This document shows positions 1 through 7,338 of a DNA stretch of 64,000 nucleotides, piece after piece. Below the pieces are notes generated by a model. It had not been told where the DNA came from. It was given only the letters and a program-made list of their open reading frames with translations, and did no database searches. The stretch comes from Mucilaginibacter sp. MD40. GTDB lineage: Bacteria > Bacteroidota > Bacteroidia > Sphingobacteriales > Sphingobacteriaceae. How positions within the stretch are numbered: the first letter of the stretch is position 1; every line of letters begins with the position of its first letter. Position numbers and translations under genes: made by a program. The stretch lies in assembly GCF_002288635.1 (NCBI RefSeq), contig NZ_NRSW01000001.1:2561852-2625851 (forward strand), read 5' to 3'.

Positions 1-36
1 GACTCCCTCATTGGTTGATGAGGGGCTCGCTTTTTT
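1..36 (+). terminator. Intrinsic terminator of a gene left of the window
   Basis: An 11-bp stem (bases 1-11 against 18-28, one mismatch and one G-U pair) with loop TGGTTG is followed by a run of T at 31-36. It probably ends a plus-strand gene lying outside the window, and it may also serve the minus-strand gene that stops at base 50. Confidence 0.6.
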
Positions 37-49
37 ATACGAATATATT

Positions 50-550
50 TTAAAGTGCAACTTTGCCGTGTTTGCCTTCGTCGTATTGTTTGCCGGTTAG
101 CGTAGCCTTTAGCATATTAAATAGCACTACCATCCGGCTGCTGCTGCTATCCCAATATTCGGCATCGTTAGGGATAACCTTTAGCAAGGTAAGTTTCGGA
201 TCATCTAATCCTTGCGGGAAAAAAGCCTGGATAAACGGATTCCATAATTCTTTCATCTTTTCCCTGTCTTCAACCACTTGCGCGGTAGCGACAATACTTA
301 AATAGGTATGGTTTTTTACGTCTGAATACGTGAGCGAAACCGTGTTCTCCATGGATATCTCACTTACTTTTGGCGAGTACTCATTAGTAAAGAACCAAAT
401 ATTACCCTCACTATCAATATCCGCGGTGCCCATTGGGCGGCTATGAAAACCCTTTTCTTCCGTATAAGTGGTTAGCATAGCTGTTTTAATTTCCTTAACC
501 TTGTCCTTTAAATATTCAAGGCCTTCTGTTCTTGACCAATCGCTGCTCAT
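50..550 (-). CDS. Pyridoxamine 5'-phosphate oxidase family protein (general stress protein 26-like)
   Basis: A 166-residue single-domain protein of the FMN-binding split-barrel class. The recognisable blocks are SRPMGTADIDSEGNIWF near residues 38-54, the TNEYSPK turn just after it, and the C-terminal AEYWDSSSSRMV segment typical of the COG3871 general-stress group. There is no signal peptide, so it should be cytoplasmic. Family members bind flavin or related cofactors, but the substrate cannot be read from sequence. It lies 42 bp downstream of the glycosylase gene on the same strand and may belong to that stress and repair unit. ATG start at 550. Confidence 0.85.
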   Translation of the reverse strand: MSSDWSRTEGLEYLKDKVKEIKTAMLTTYTEEKGFHSRPMGTADIDSEGNIWFFTNEYSPKVSEISMENTVSLTYSDVKNHTYLSIVATAQVVEDREKMKELWNPFIQAFFPQGLDDPKLTLLKVIPNDAEYWDSSSSRMVVLFNMLKATLTGKQYDEGKHGKVAL

Positions 551-592
551 ATTGTTTTCTATATATAATCATGAAAACAACCATGTAAACAA

Positions 593-1195
593 TTATTTGT
601 TGGGTTTACTTACATAAATATTTTCACGTACATAAAAACGATAAGGCAATAACGCGTCATCGCCGGCGTAATCAACACCTATACGTGGTACAGCGGCTAT
701 TTGCTCATCTGCAAACGTTAATCCCCTGTCTTCTATCCAAATCGTTTTACTTTGCAGGCTTTCGGCGTTTATTTTGCGCGAAATGCCGAGTGCTTTAGCT
801 ACGGATCCCGGGCCACGCGTAAGGTTAGGCTTTATTGAATCCACGTTTCGCCTGCGCAACATAACTTCCAATCCATCAGTAGGTTGTATAGCTCTAATTA
901 AAATAGCATGCGGTACATCCTTTGCAGAAACCACTACATTAAGCATTTCATGTATACCGTAACAAAGGTAAACATAAATGATACCGCCCTGCATATACAT
1001 GGTTTGTGTACGGGGTGTAAAACACCCCCCAAAAGCATGTGAGGCTTTGTCAATAATACCGGCGTAAGCTTCTGTTTCAACTATGTAACCTCCGGTAAGC
1101 TCACCATCAATGCGGGTAAAAAGATATTTACCCAAAAGGTCGCGACTAAGCGCTACCACATCCTGGCTTTCATAATACTCTTCAGGTAGTTTCAT
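593..1195 (-). CDS. DNA-3-methyladenine glycosylase, AAG/MPG family
   Basis: A 200-residue base-excision repair glycosylase that removes alkylated purines such as 3-methyladenine and hypoxanthine. The active-site block ETEAY sits at residues 40-44. Glu42 aligns with the human general base Glu125, Tyr44 with Tyr127 and His53 with His136. The YVYLCYGIHEMLNVV strand and the LTRGPGSVAKALGI block are both intact, and the length matches bacterial members. Its start ATG overlaps the stop of the upstream hydrolase as ATGA, so the two are probably translationally coupled. A DNA repair enzyme downstream of a methionine sulfoxide reductase suggests a small damage-response operon. Confidence 0.93.
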   Translation of the reverse strand: MKLPEEYYESQDVVALSRDLLGKYLFTRIDGELTGGYIVETEAYAGIIDKASHAFGGCFTPRTQTMYMQGGIIYVYLCYGIHEMLNVVVSAKDVPHAILIRAIQPTDGLEVMLRRRNVDSIKPNLTRGPGSVAKALGISRKINAESLQSKTIWIEDRGLTFADEQIAAVPRIGVDYAGDDALLPYRFYVRENIYVSKPNK

Positions 1196-1842
1196 TTTAA
1201 TATTTGATGGATGATCTTATTGATCTCATCGGCGTGGTCAAACACCATCATATGCGTCCCCCCTTTAATGACAGCAGTGGGTGCTTTTATGTTTTTGTAA
1301 GGAAAAACCAGGTCATGGTCGCCAATTATGTGATAAACATTTTTTGGTACGGTTTGATTACGCCAGGCAAGCACCGCGCCCATAGCCCATTTTAAAAAAT
1401 TAGGCGAAGAACCTGTAAGCATATTTTTAAATAACATCTTATCCTGCATAGGCATAGCGCCAAAAATATACTCTACCAAAAAGCTCATTCTGTTAAACAC
1501 CTTACCCGGGATAATTTTGTATAGGGGCAATTTGCGAAAGACCTTAAAATATATGGGAGCTTCCGCATCTGTTTTTATGCTGGAGATTAGGATTGCGCAA
1601 CGGAGACAAATAGATTTTGCTATTTCGGTAGATATAATACCGCCAAGCGACACACCTATCACCACATCACCAGTTAATATATTATATTGGCTTATAAGAC
1701 TTTGAGCATAACTAACTAAAGTATCATCCTCATTTGGAAGCAGCCAGTCTGCATATACCACTTCATATCCATCGGGAATAAGAATATGTTTATAAAGCCG
1801 TTTATCGGCACCTAAGCCGGATATAAGTATGGCCTTAGGCAT
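1192..1842 (-). CDS. Small alpha/beta hydrolase
   Basis: A 216-residue alpha/beta-hydrolase fold protein. The nucleophile elbow is GVSLGG with Ser65. An acid is plausible in GDHDLVFP near residue 175, and His197 lies in GGTHMMVFDHADE. There is no signal peptide or membrane segment, so it is probably a cytosolic esterase or thioesterase of unknown substrate. Its start overlaps the end of the fRMsr gene by 8 bp and its stop overlaps the glycosylase start by 4 bp, so it is the middle gene of a three-gene operon. Confidence 0.8.
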   Translation of the reverse strand: MPKAILISGLGADKRLYKHILIPDGYEVVYADWLLPNEDDTLVSYAQSLISQYNILTGDVVIGVSLGGIISTEIAKSICLRCAILISSIKTDAEAPIYFKVFRKLPLYKIIPGKVFNRMSFLVEYIFGAMPMQDKMLFKNMLTGSSPNFLKWAMGAVLAWRNQTVPKNVYHIIGDHDLVFPYKNIKAPTAVIKGGTHMMVFDHADEINKIIHQILK

Positions 1843-2317
1843 TAAATTTAATTAGCTGAGTTACTTGTTTCAGATATCGGGCATCCACTTCGTCAAAGGT
1901 GTCCAGTTCTTCACTGTCTACATCTAATACGCCTATTACCTCTCCATGTGAAAATAGCGGCAGTACAATTTCTGACTTTGACAGCGAACTACAGGCTATA
2001 TGCCCCGGAAAAGCTTCCACGTCAGGCACAATTAAAGTTTCGGCTTTATCCCAGGCTGTACCACAAACACCCCTGCCCTTCGCTATACGCGTACATGCCA
2101 CAGGCCCCTGGAAAGGCCCTAAAACCAGCTCATTGTTTTTAACCAGATAAAAACCTACCCAAAACCATTTAAATTGCTCCTTTAAAGCAGCTGCAATATT
2201 AGCCAGGTTAGCGACCAGATCGGTCTCGCCATCAAGCAGTCCTTGTATTTGCGGTAACAATGACTGGTATTGCTCTTCCTTATTGGTTGAATGGGTTATT
2301 TTGAGATCTTCTGCCAT
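1835..2317 (-). CDS. Free methionine-(R)-sulfoxide reductase (GAF-domain fRMsr)
   Basis: A 160-residue single GAF-domain protein. It carries three cysteines at the spacing of the fRMsr family: Cys75 in VACTRI, Cys85 in GVCG and Cys109 in HIAC, matching E. coli Cys84/94/118. The GPFQGPVACTRIAKGRG and IGVLDVDSEELDTFDEVD blocks are characteristic. Family members reduce free L-methionine-(R)-sulfoxide using thioredoxin. It is first in an overlapping operon with a hydrolase and a DNA glycosylase, which suggests an oxidative or alkylation stress context. ATG start at 2317. Confidence 0.92.
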   Translation of the reverse strand: MAEDLKITHSTNKEEQYQSLLPQIQGLLDGETDLVANLANIAAALKEQFKWFWVGFYLVKNNELVLGPFQGPVACTRIAKGRGVCGTAWDKAETLIVPDVEAFPGHIACSSLSKSEIVLPLFSHGEVIGVLDVDSEELDTFDEVDARYLKQVTQLIKFNA

Positions 2318-2391
2318 GCAGCAAAAGTAATTACACTATCCTGAAAGTAAATAAGCTAAATATCATATTTAATATTTTAATTCGCATTTAA

Positions 2392-3087
2392 ATGATTGTT
2401 AGCCTCACCATTGTACGTTACCCAAAAGCGATGATACCTTTTGCGCTTATTTCTATGGCTTTACACCGGCTGCCTTTAATGCTGCAGAGTGGTTGCAGTT
2501 TCTGGAAATTGTTGGGCACAGGCCGCAATGGCACGTTTGATCTGCAGCCCGATTGGCAACAATGGGGTTTACTTGCAGTTTGGAATACGACGGATGATTA
2601 TGAGCAATTCGCGCAAAGATCATTTGTGAGTAAATGGTGGAAAGTATTTGCTAAAGAACAATGGACTATTATTTGCCGCCCCCTACAAAGCCACGGAAAA
2701 TGGGATGGCAAAGAACCCTTTGGCAAATCTGATACTAAAGAAACCGATGGCCCTATAGCCGTACTTACCCGCGCTACCATAAAAATGAGCCGATTGAAGA
2801 ACTTCTGGTCGCATGTGGATGAAGTGGCTGATATTATGTCCAAAGCTCCCGGATATATTACTTCTGTTGGTGTAGGCGAAGCGCCTGTTTACAGGCAGGC
2901 TACTTTCTCTATATGGCAAAGCTTTGATCAAATGAAGGCTTTTGCTTACAAGAGTAAGGAGCATGCCGAGGTGATCAAAAAAACACGTAGCGAAGGCTGG
3001 TATAGTGAGGAGCTTTTTGCAAGGTTCCAAATATTAGAGAGCAATGGCACCATTAACGGACATGATCCATTAAACGGATTATTGTAA
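2392..3087 (+). CDS. Spheroidene monooxygenase (CrtA)-like protein
   Basis: A 231-residue protein resembling the CrtA-like family. The diagnostic region is FWKLLGTGRNGTFDLQPDW at about residues 38-56, followed by GLLAVW, and the second half repeats the dimeric alpha/beta-barrel style (LTRATIKMSRLKNFW, SIWQSFDQMKAF). True CrtA oxidises acyclic carotenoids; homologues in non-phototrophic Bacteroidota have no established substrate, so the function is inferred only by family. It is divergent from the fRMsr operon. Its stop is one base from the stop of the convergent glycosyltransferase gene. Confidence 0.7.
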   Translation: MIVSLTIVRYPKAMIPFALISMALHRLPLMLQSGCSFWKLLGTGRNGTFDLQPDWQQWGLLAVWNTTDDYEQFAQRSFVSKWWKVFAKEQWTIICRPLQSHGKWDGKEPFGKSDTKETDGPIAVLTRATIKMSRLKNFWSHVDEVADIMSKAPGYITSVGVGEAPVYRQATFSIWQSFDQMKAFAYKSKEHAEVIKKTRSEGWYSEELFARFQILESNGTINGHDPLNGLL

Positions 3088-3088
3088 C

Positions 3089-4123
3089 CTATCTTAACTT
3101 CAGGGGATTTAGCTTATCGAACGTATGCGTTTTGTTTACAAAAAACTCCCATACCATACTACCGTTGTACATACCGGTAAGCAGCGAGCCATTTTTAATT
3201 TTAGTGGTTTTACCTTTTTTGCTGCTAAATAACCTTCGTACAAAATTCTGATGGGCACGGCTAACGGCCCAGGCATCCTTACGTTTGCCTTCCATTAGGA
3301 AACGGAATAAAGCCAACAGATCCATCCAGAAACGCAGCCCGATTATCCAGAATGCACGCCATACAGGCAGGTTATTCTTTAACAGCAACAGGTTGTTGCG
3401 AAAGTTAAGGTAGGTTTTAAACGGGTTTTCGGAATTGAGCGTGCCACCCCCAACGTGGTAAACGGTTGATTCGGCACAATACATTACTTTATACCCCATG
3501 TTTTTTAGCCGCCAGCAAAGATCAATTTCTTCCATATGGGCAAAAAAACTCTCATCAAACCCACCTGCTTCGTCCCAGTATTTCTTTTTTACAAACATGG
3601 CGGCGCCTGTAGCCCAAAATACCTCTCCGGTAATGTCATACTGGCCCCTGTCCTCTTCTATTTCGTAAAATATACGACCACGGCAAAACGGATAACCAAA
3701 CTTATCTATAAAGCCCCCGGCTGCGCCGGCATGTTCAAAATGTGTTTTTTGATGATAAGCCTTAACCTTCGGCGCGGCAGCGGCTATAGTAGCATCGCTT
3801 TCCATCAATGCGATAACAGGTTCGATCCATCCTGGTTGTACTTCCACATCCGAATTGAGCAGTATGTAATAATCGGCGTCCACCTGCGCGAGCACGCGAT
3901 TATAGCCACCGGTAAAACCGTAGTTAGCTTTATTTTCTATGATCCTGATTTGGGGATAGGCACTTTTTAAAAATTCTACCGATCCATCAGTAGAACCGTT
4001 ATCGCCCACTACAATATCCAGGCCCGGCCAGGTGGAGGCAACAACGTAGGGTAAAAAATCGCGTAGGTATTTGATGCCATTCCAGTTCAGTATCACCACG
4101 GCAACCCTTGGTGTGTTCGTCAT
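3089..4123 (-). CDS. Glycosyltransferase family 2 (rhamnosyltransferase-like)
   Basis: A 344-residue inverting GT-A enzyme. The N-terminal strand VAVVILNWNG is followed by GDNGSTDGS with Asp41, and the metal/nucleotide motif is LNSDVEV at 89-95 (Asp92-Val-Glu94). The acceptor-site block GGFDESFFAHMEEIDLCWR contains the usual EED-type acids. A hydrophobic stretch with VWRAFWIIGLRFWMDLLALF near residues 250-275 suggests membrane association. It should transfer a sugar to a cell-surface glycan. No polysaccharide locus surrounds it, although a WbqC-like gene is divergent immediately upstream. ATG at 4123. Confidence 0.88.
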   Translation of the reverse strand: MTNTPRVAVVILNWNGIKYLRDFLPYVVASTWPGLDIVVGDNGSTDGSVEFLKSAYPQIRIIENKANYGFTGGYNRVLAQVDADYYILLNSDVEVQPGWIEPVIALMESDATIAAAAPKVKAYHQKTHFEHAGAAGGFIDKFGYPFCRGRIFYEIEEDRGQYDITGEVFWATGAAMFVKKKYWDEAGGFDESFFAHMEEIDLCWRLKNMGYKVMYCAESTVYHVGGGTLNSENPFKTYLNFRNNLLLLKNNLPVWRAFWIIGLRFWMDLLALFRFLMEGKRKDAWAVSRAHQNFVRRLFSSKKGKTTKIKNGSLLTGMYNGSMVWEFFVNKTHTFDKLNPLKLR

Positions 4124-4232
4124 AATTTACTCAAATGGACCATAGCATAACCCGGCATAAAAAATATACCGGCGCCCCAAGCCGCTTTTCTTGACATTTT
4201 TCCCAATTTTGCCACAAACATAAAAAATATAT

Positions 4233-4844
4233 ATGATTGCTAACGGTGCTGTTTTACCTATGTTTTACTTGCCCCCTGTTGAATACTTTACCCAACTGAT
4301 GGCTTTTAAGCCTAATGTGGTGTTTGAAGCGCAGGAACACTTCCCTAAACAAACCTACCGCAACCGGGCTAATGTTTATTCGCCCGATGGTTTGCTGAAT
4401 CTGGTTGTGCCGGTTATAAAAGGTTCTAAAAACCACACCAAAACCTGTGATGTAAAGATAAGCTACGATTTTAGGTGGCAGCGTTTACACTGGATGAGCC
4501 TGCAGGCCTGCTACCGCAGATCAGCATATTTTGAATATTATGAGAATGACTTTGCCCCGTTTTATGAAAAGCGATATGAATACCTGCTGGATTATAACCG
4601 GGAATTATTTGAGCTGATACTTCGACTAATGAAAATAAAGCTCGAAGTAAAATTTACGGAGGACTACGAGCCCACTTACAACGGATTAACAGACCTGCGC
4701 GGCGCCTTTAACGCCAAAAGCCAAAAAGTAACAGAACAAAAGCCGTATTTTCAAGTTTTTGAGGAACGAAAGGGCTTCTTGCCCAATCTGAGTATTGTGG
4801 ACCTGTTATTTAACCAGGGCCCTCAGGCTATAAACTATTTATAG
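4233..4844 (+). CDS. WbqC family protein
   Basis: A 203-residue protein with the WbqC-family layout: an N-terminal block ending in FEAQEHFPKQTYRNR near residues 30-45, a strand block DGLLNLVVPVIKGSKN, and a central block WQRLHWMSLQACYRRSAYF. The family is named from an O-antigen locus and its biochemical role is not settled. The 3' end is 7 bp from the corA start, so the two are probably co-transcribed. ATG at 4233. Confidence 0.8.
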   Translation: MIANGAVLPMFYLPPVEYFTQLMAFKPNVVFEAQEHFPKQTYRNRANVYSPDGLLNLVVPVIKGSKNHTKTCDVKISYDFRWQRLHWMSLQACYRRSAYFEYYENDFAPFYEKRYEYLLDYNRELFELILRLMKIKLEVKFTEDYEPTYNGLTDLRGAFNAKSQKVTEQKPYFQVFEERKGFLPNLSIVDLLFNQGPQAINYL

Positions 4845-4851
4845 GATTTAA

Positions 4852-5973
4852 ATGAGCTACAACGGCAGGGTAAAATATAAACATAAACGCGGGAAGTATG
4901 AGGTTGGCTCACAACCGGGCACCATAAACATCCCTGAGGATGCATTAAAGCCCCGCATACATGTTTACTCATTTAATGAGCATGAATTGCTGAGCAGCAA
5001 AGGTTCGGATATGGAAACCATAACCCGCCAAATTGATAAGTGCAAAGAGCATACCCATTGGATCAAGATCAATGGCCTTGGTGATGCTGCTTTAATAGAA
5101 GACATTGGTACGTTTTTAGGCATTAACAGGCTGGTACTTGAAGATATTGTGAACACGCATCAAAGGGCTAAGTTTGACGAGTACGATGGTTATGTTTTTG
5201 GCACCAGCAGGATATTGTATTTTAATGATGAACAGGAGCTTGTAAACTGCCAGTTTAGCAGCATAGTAAAAGATAACATCATTATTAGTTTTGAACAAGA
5301 TTACAGTGACTACTTCGAGGCTGTAAAAACGCGTTTAAAAGCAGGAAAAGGTGTTATTCGCACAGCTGGTGCAGGTTATATATTTTACGCTCTCACAGAT
5401 ACTATCCTTGATAATTATTTTGTTTTGCTGGCCCAGATCGGTGACCGTGTAGATACCACTGAAGACCGATTATACAAATCGGCCGATAAGAGCATCATGT
5501 TTGATGCCCAGCAACTGAAACGCACTTTGATTATTATACGCAGGGCATGCTGGCCCGAACGCGATAAGATCAATGATATGATCCGCAGCGAAAGCCCCGA
5601 AATAAGCAAGGAAATTAAAATTTACCTGCGCGACGCGTATGACCACTGCATACAGGCTATGGATATGGTTGAAAGCTATAAGGAGGTAACCAGCAGCATT
5701 ATTGATCTGTATCTGAGCATGGTAAGTAACCGTATGAACGAGATCATGAAGGTGCTCACCATTATCTCGGTTATATTTATCCCTCTAACTTTTATTGCAG
5801 GAGTATACGGTATGAACTTTAGCCGCCAGGATGCGAAAGGCCGGCTTATACCCGATAATATGCCCGAACTTTACGCGCACCATGGCTACGTGTATACACT
5901 AATTGGGATGTTTGTGCTGGCGGTAATACAGTTGGTTGTATTCTGGAAAAAAGGCTGGTTCAACAAATTATAA
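4852..5973 (+). CDS. corA: CorA family magnesium/cobalt channel
   Basis: A 373-residue CorA-type divalent cation channel. It has a large cytosolic N-terminal domain, a long pore helix ending in NEIMKVLTIISVIFIPLTFIA, and the selectivity motif YGMNF with GMN at residues 320-322. A second membrane helix (YTLIGMFVLAVIQLVVFW) follows. The outer loop between the helices is longer than in E. coli CorA and holds extra polar residues (SRQDAKGRLIPDN). Probably a homopentamer in the inner membrane. Its last six bases TTATAA are also the last six bases of the convergent DUF3820 gene. Confidence 0.93.
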   Translation: MSYNGRVKYKHKRGKYEVGSQPGTINIPEDALKPRIHVYSFNEHELLSSKGSDMETITRQIDKCKEHTHWIKINGLGDAALIEDIGTFLGINRLVLEDIVNTHQRAKFDEYDGYVFGTSRILYFNDEQELVNCQFSSIVKDNIIISFEQDYSDYFEAVKTRLKAGKGVIRTAGAGYIFYALTDTILDNYFVLLAQIGDRVDTTEDRLYKSADKSIMFDAQQLKRTLIIIRRACWPERDKINDMIRSESPEISKEIKIYLRDAYDHCIQAMDMVESYKEVTSSIIDLYLSMVSNRMNEIMKVLTIISVIFIPLTFIAGVYGMNFSRQDAKGRLIPDNMPELYAHHGYVYTLIGMFVLAVIQLVVFWKKGWFNKL

Positions 5974-6222
5974 GCGGGGAGTATTTCGCCCGTATTTTGT
6001 TTTTATTTCCACCAAAAGTTTATCAACACCATTAGTTTTTATCTCAAAAACGGTGCTCAACATCATACCCAGCTTACCTGGTTGGAAGCCTCCCCTGCTA
6101 TGCATCCACTCCAGGTAATACACCGGAAGGTCGCACAACAAGGTATTCTTATATTTACCAAAAGGCATGCGCGTGTTTACAATATCAATTAAAATGCGGG
6201 GATCGGGCGTAATACTTTCCAC
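5968..6222 (-). CDS. DUF3820 family protein
   Basis: A small protein of about 84 residues with the DUF3820 core: MPFGKYKNTLLCDLP followed by YYLEW and a Gly/Lys-rich segment before the C-terminal helix. The molecular function is unknown to me. No in-frame ATG precedes the conserved core. A TTG lies at 6240 and a GTG at 6222; I prefer the GTG because the family usually starts close to this point. The stop overlaps the convergent corA stop inside TTATAA. It sits directly downstream of an MBL hydrolase on the same strand. Confidence 0.75.
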   Translation of the reverse strand: MESITPDPRILIDIVNTRMPFGKYKNTLLCDLPVYYLEWMHSRGGFQPGKLGMMLSTVFEIKTNGVDKLLVEIKTKYGRNTPRL

Positions 6223-6247
6223 GCCGTAAACATACAACAATTAAGGC

Positions 6248-7168
6248 TTACCACAGGCTGCGGACTAACAGAAACGCAGCTACAGACGCTGCAGCCGCAA
6301 AGCCTATGGTTTGCTTGGCCCCGACTTTTACCGGTGGCACATAGCGTACACCACGCTCATCGGCTATAGCAGCACGCTTTACGTACCGGCCGTTTTCCGG
6401 TAATGCCAAAGTTTTAAAATCTTCTGATAGTTGGTTTAATGCCGTTGTAAGCTCCCTGCCACGCATTACAGGGCCATGGCCTGTAGCTGCGATACGTGGC
6501 TGTAATTCGGCAAGTTCACGAACCGAGTGCTCTGCAGCCTTCCAATCTGTAGTAATGTATTTAGGCGGGCCGCTGATATGCTTGATATTACCCAATAAAT
6601 AAGTTGCTGATTCAGTAACCGTTGTTGTAAATGCATCACCTGCTATAAGCGTAGTGTTCAAAGGTAAAAAAAGCGAGATATGCCCTGGCGTATGCCCCGG
6701 CGTATGGATCACTTTCCATTCCGGTAATTCGGGGATACCCTCATACATATCTATCTCACGCAGGTTTCGGCTAATATTAATAGGCTTCACCGGCCAAATC
6801 CATGACAACATGGTCATTAGCCCTCCTCCAACACCGGGATCAGCAGGTGGATAAGATGAAAGCCCTGTTAAATAAGGTATTTCGAGTTTATGAGCATAAA
6901 CAGGCACATTCCAATGTTTCAACAACTCTTTTATAGAACCCGAATGATCTGCATGGCCATGGGTAAGTACTATGGCAGCAGGCCTTGTGCCGGGGCCAAA
7001 AAGTTTTTCGGCCGCTGCTATAATATCTTTTTCAGAACCCTTTATCCCCGTATCTACCAGTACCCAGCCCTTTCCCGCGCTTCTGCGGTTAGCTATCATG
7101 TACACATTTACAAAATACTGTTTCAACCCCCACACGCCTTGCGCCACCTGAAAATACTTAGCACTCAT
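6248..7168 (-). CDS. MBL-fold metallo-hydrolase with C-terminal membrane tail
   Basis: A 306-residue metallo-beta-lactamase-fold protein. The metal motif is LTHGHADH with His70, His72, Asp74 and His75; a further block is HTPGHTPGHISLF near residues 157-169 and a late His lies in TGHGPV. The last 25 residues (GFAAAASVAAFLLVRSLW) look like a single C-terminal membrane anchor, which is unusual for this fold. The substrate is unknown. The family includes glyoxalase II-like and lactonase-like enzymes. ATG at 7168, with DUF3820 directly downstream. Confidence 0.85.
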   Translation of the reverse strand: MSAKYFQVAQGVWGLKQYFVNVYMIANRRSAGKGWVLVDTGIKGSEKDIIAAAEKLFGPGTRPAAIVLTHGHADHSGSIKELLKHWNVPVYAHKLEIPYLTGLSSYPPADPGVGGGLMTMLSWIWPVKPINISRNLREIDMYEGIPELPEWKVIHTPGHTPGHISLFLPLNTTLIAGDAFTTTVTESATYLLGNIKHISGPPKYITTDWKAAEHSVRELAELQPRIAATGHGPVMRGRELTTALNQLSEDFKTLALPENGRYVKRAAIADERGVRYVPPVKVGAKQTIGFAAAASVAAFLLVRSLW

Positions 7169-7293
7169 TACCTGATATTAATCTAAATTGGTTATTAAAT
7201 TAACATGTAGCTAATAACAAAAGTTTTGGGATTGGCTTGAGTTGTTAGTAAGATAAGGAATGTTAATAATTGAAATGCAAGGTATTATTTATG

Positions 7294-7322
7294 AAAAAAG
7301 GCAATCAATAGATCGCCTTTTT
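7294..7322 (-). terminator. Intrinsic terminator after the DUF4965 gene
   Basis: A hairpin with GGCAATC at 7300-7306 against GATCGCC at 7311-7317 (one mismatch), extended by an A-tract on one side and a T-tract on the other. In the minus direction it ends the GH125/DUF4965 operon, 17 bp past the stop at 7339. The A/T tracts would let it work both ways. Confidence 0.75.
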
Positions 7323-7338
7323 AGTGTTTATTCATTGG

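Noticed and set aside
3810..3835. GGTTCGATCC stretch resembling a tRNA T-arm
   Set aside because: It lies within the glycosyltransferase coding sequence and no cloverleaf can be built around it.
3536..3970. 144-residue open frame on the plus strand
   Set aside because: Antisense to the GT2 gene, whose motifs are intact in the other strand.
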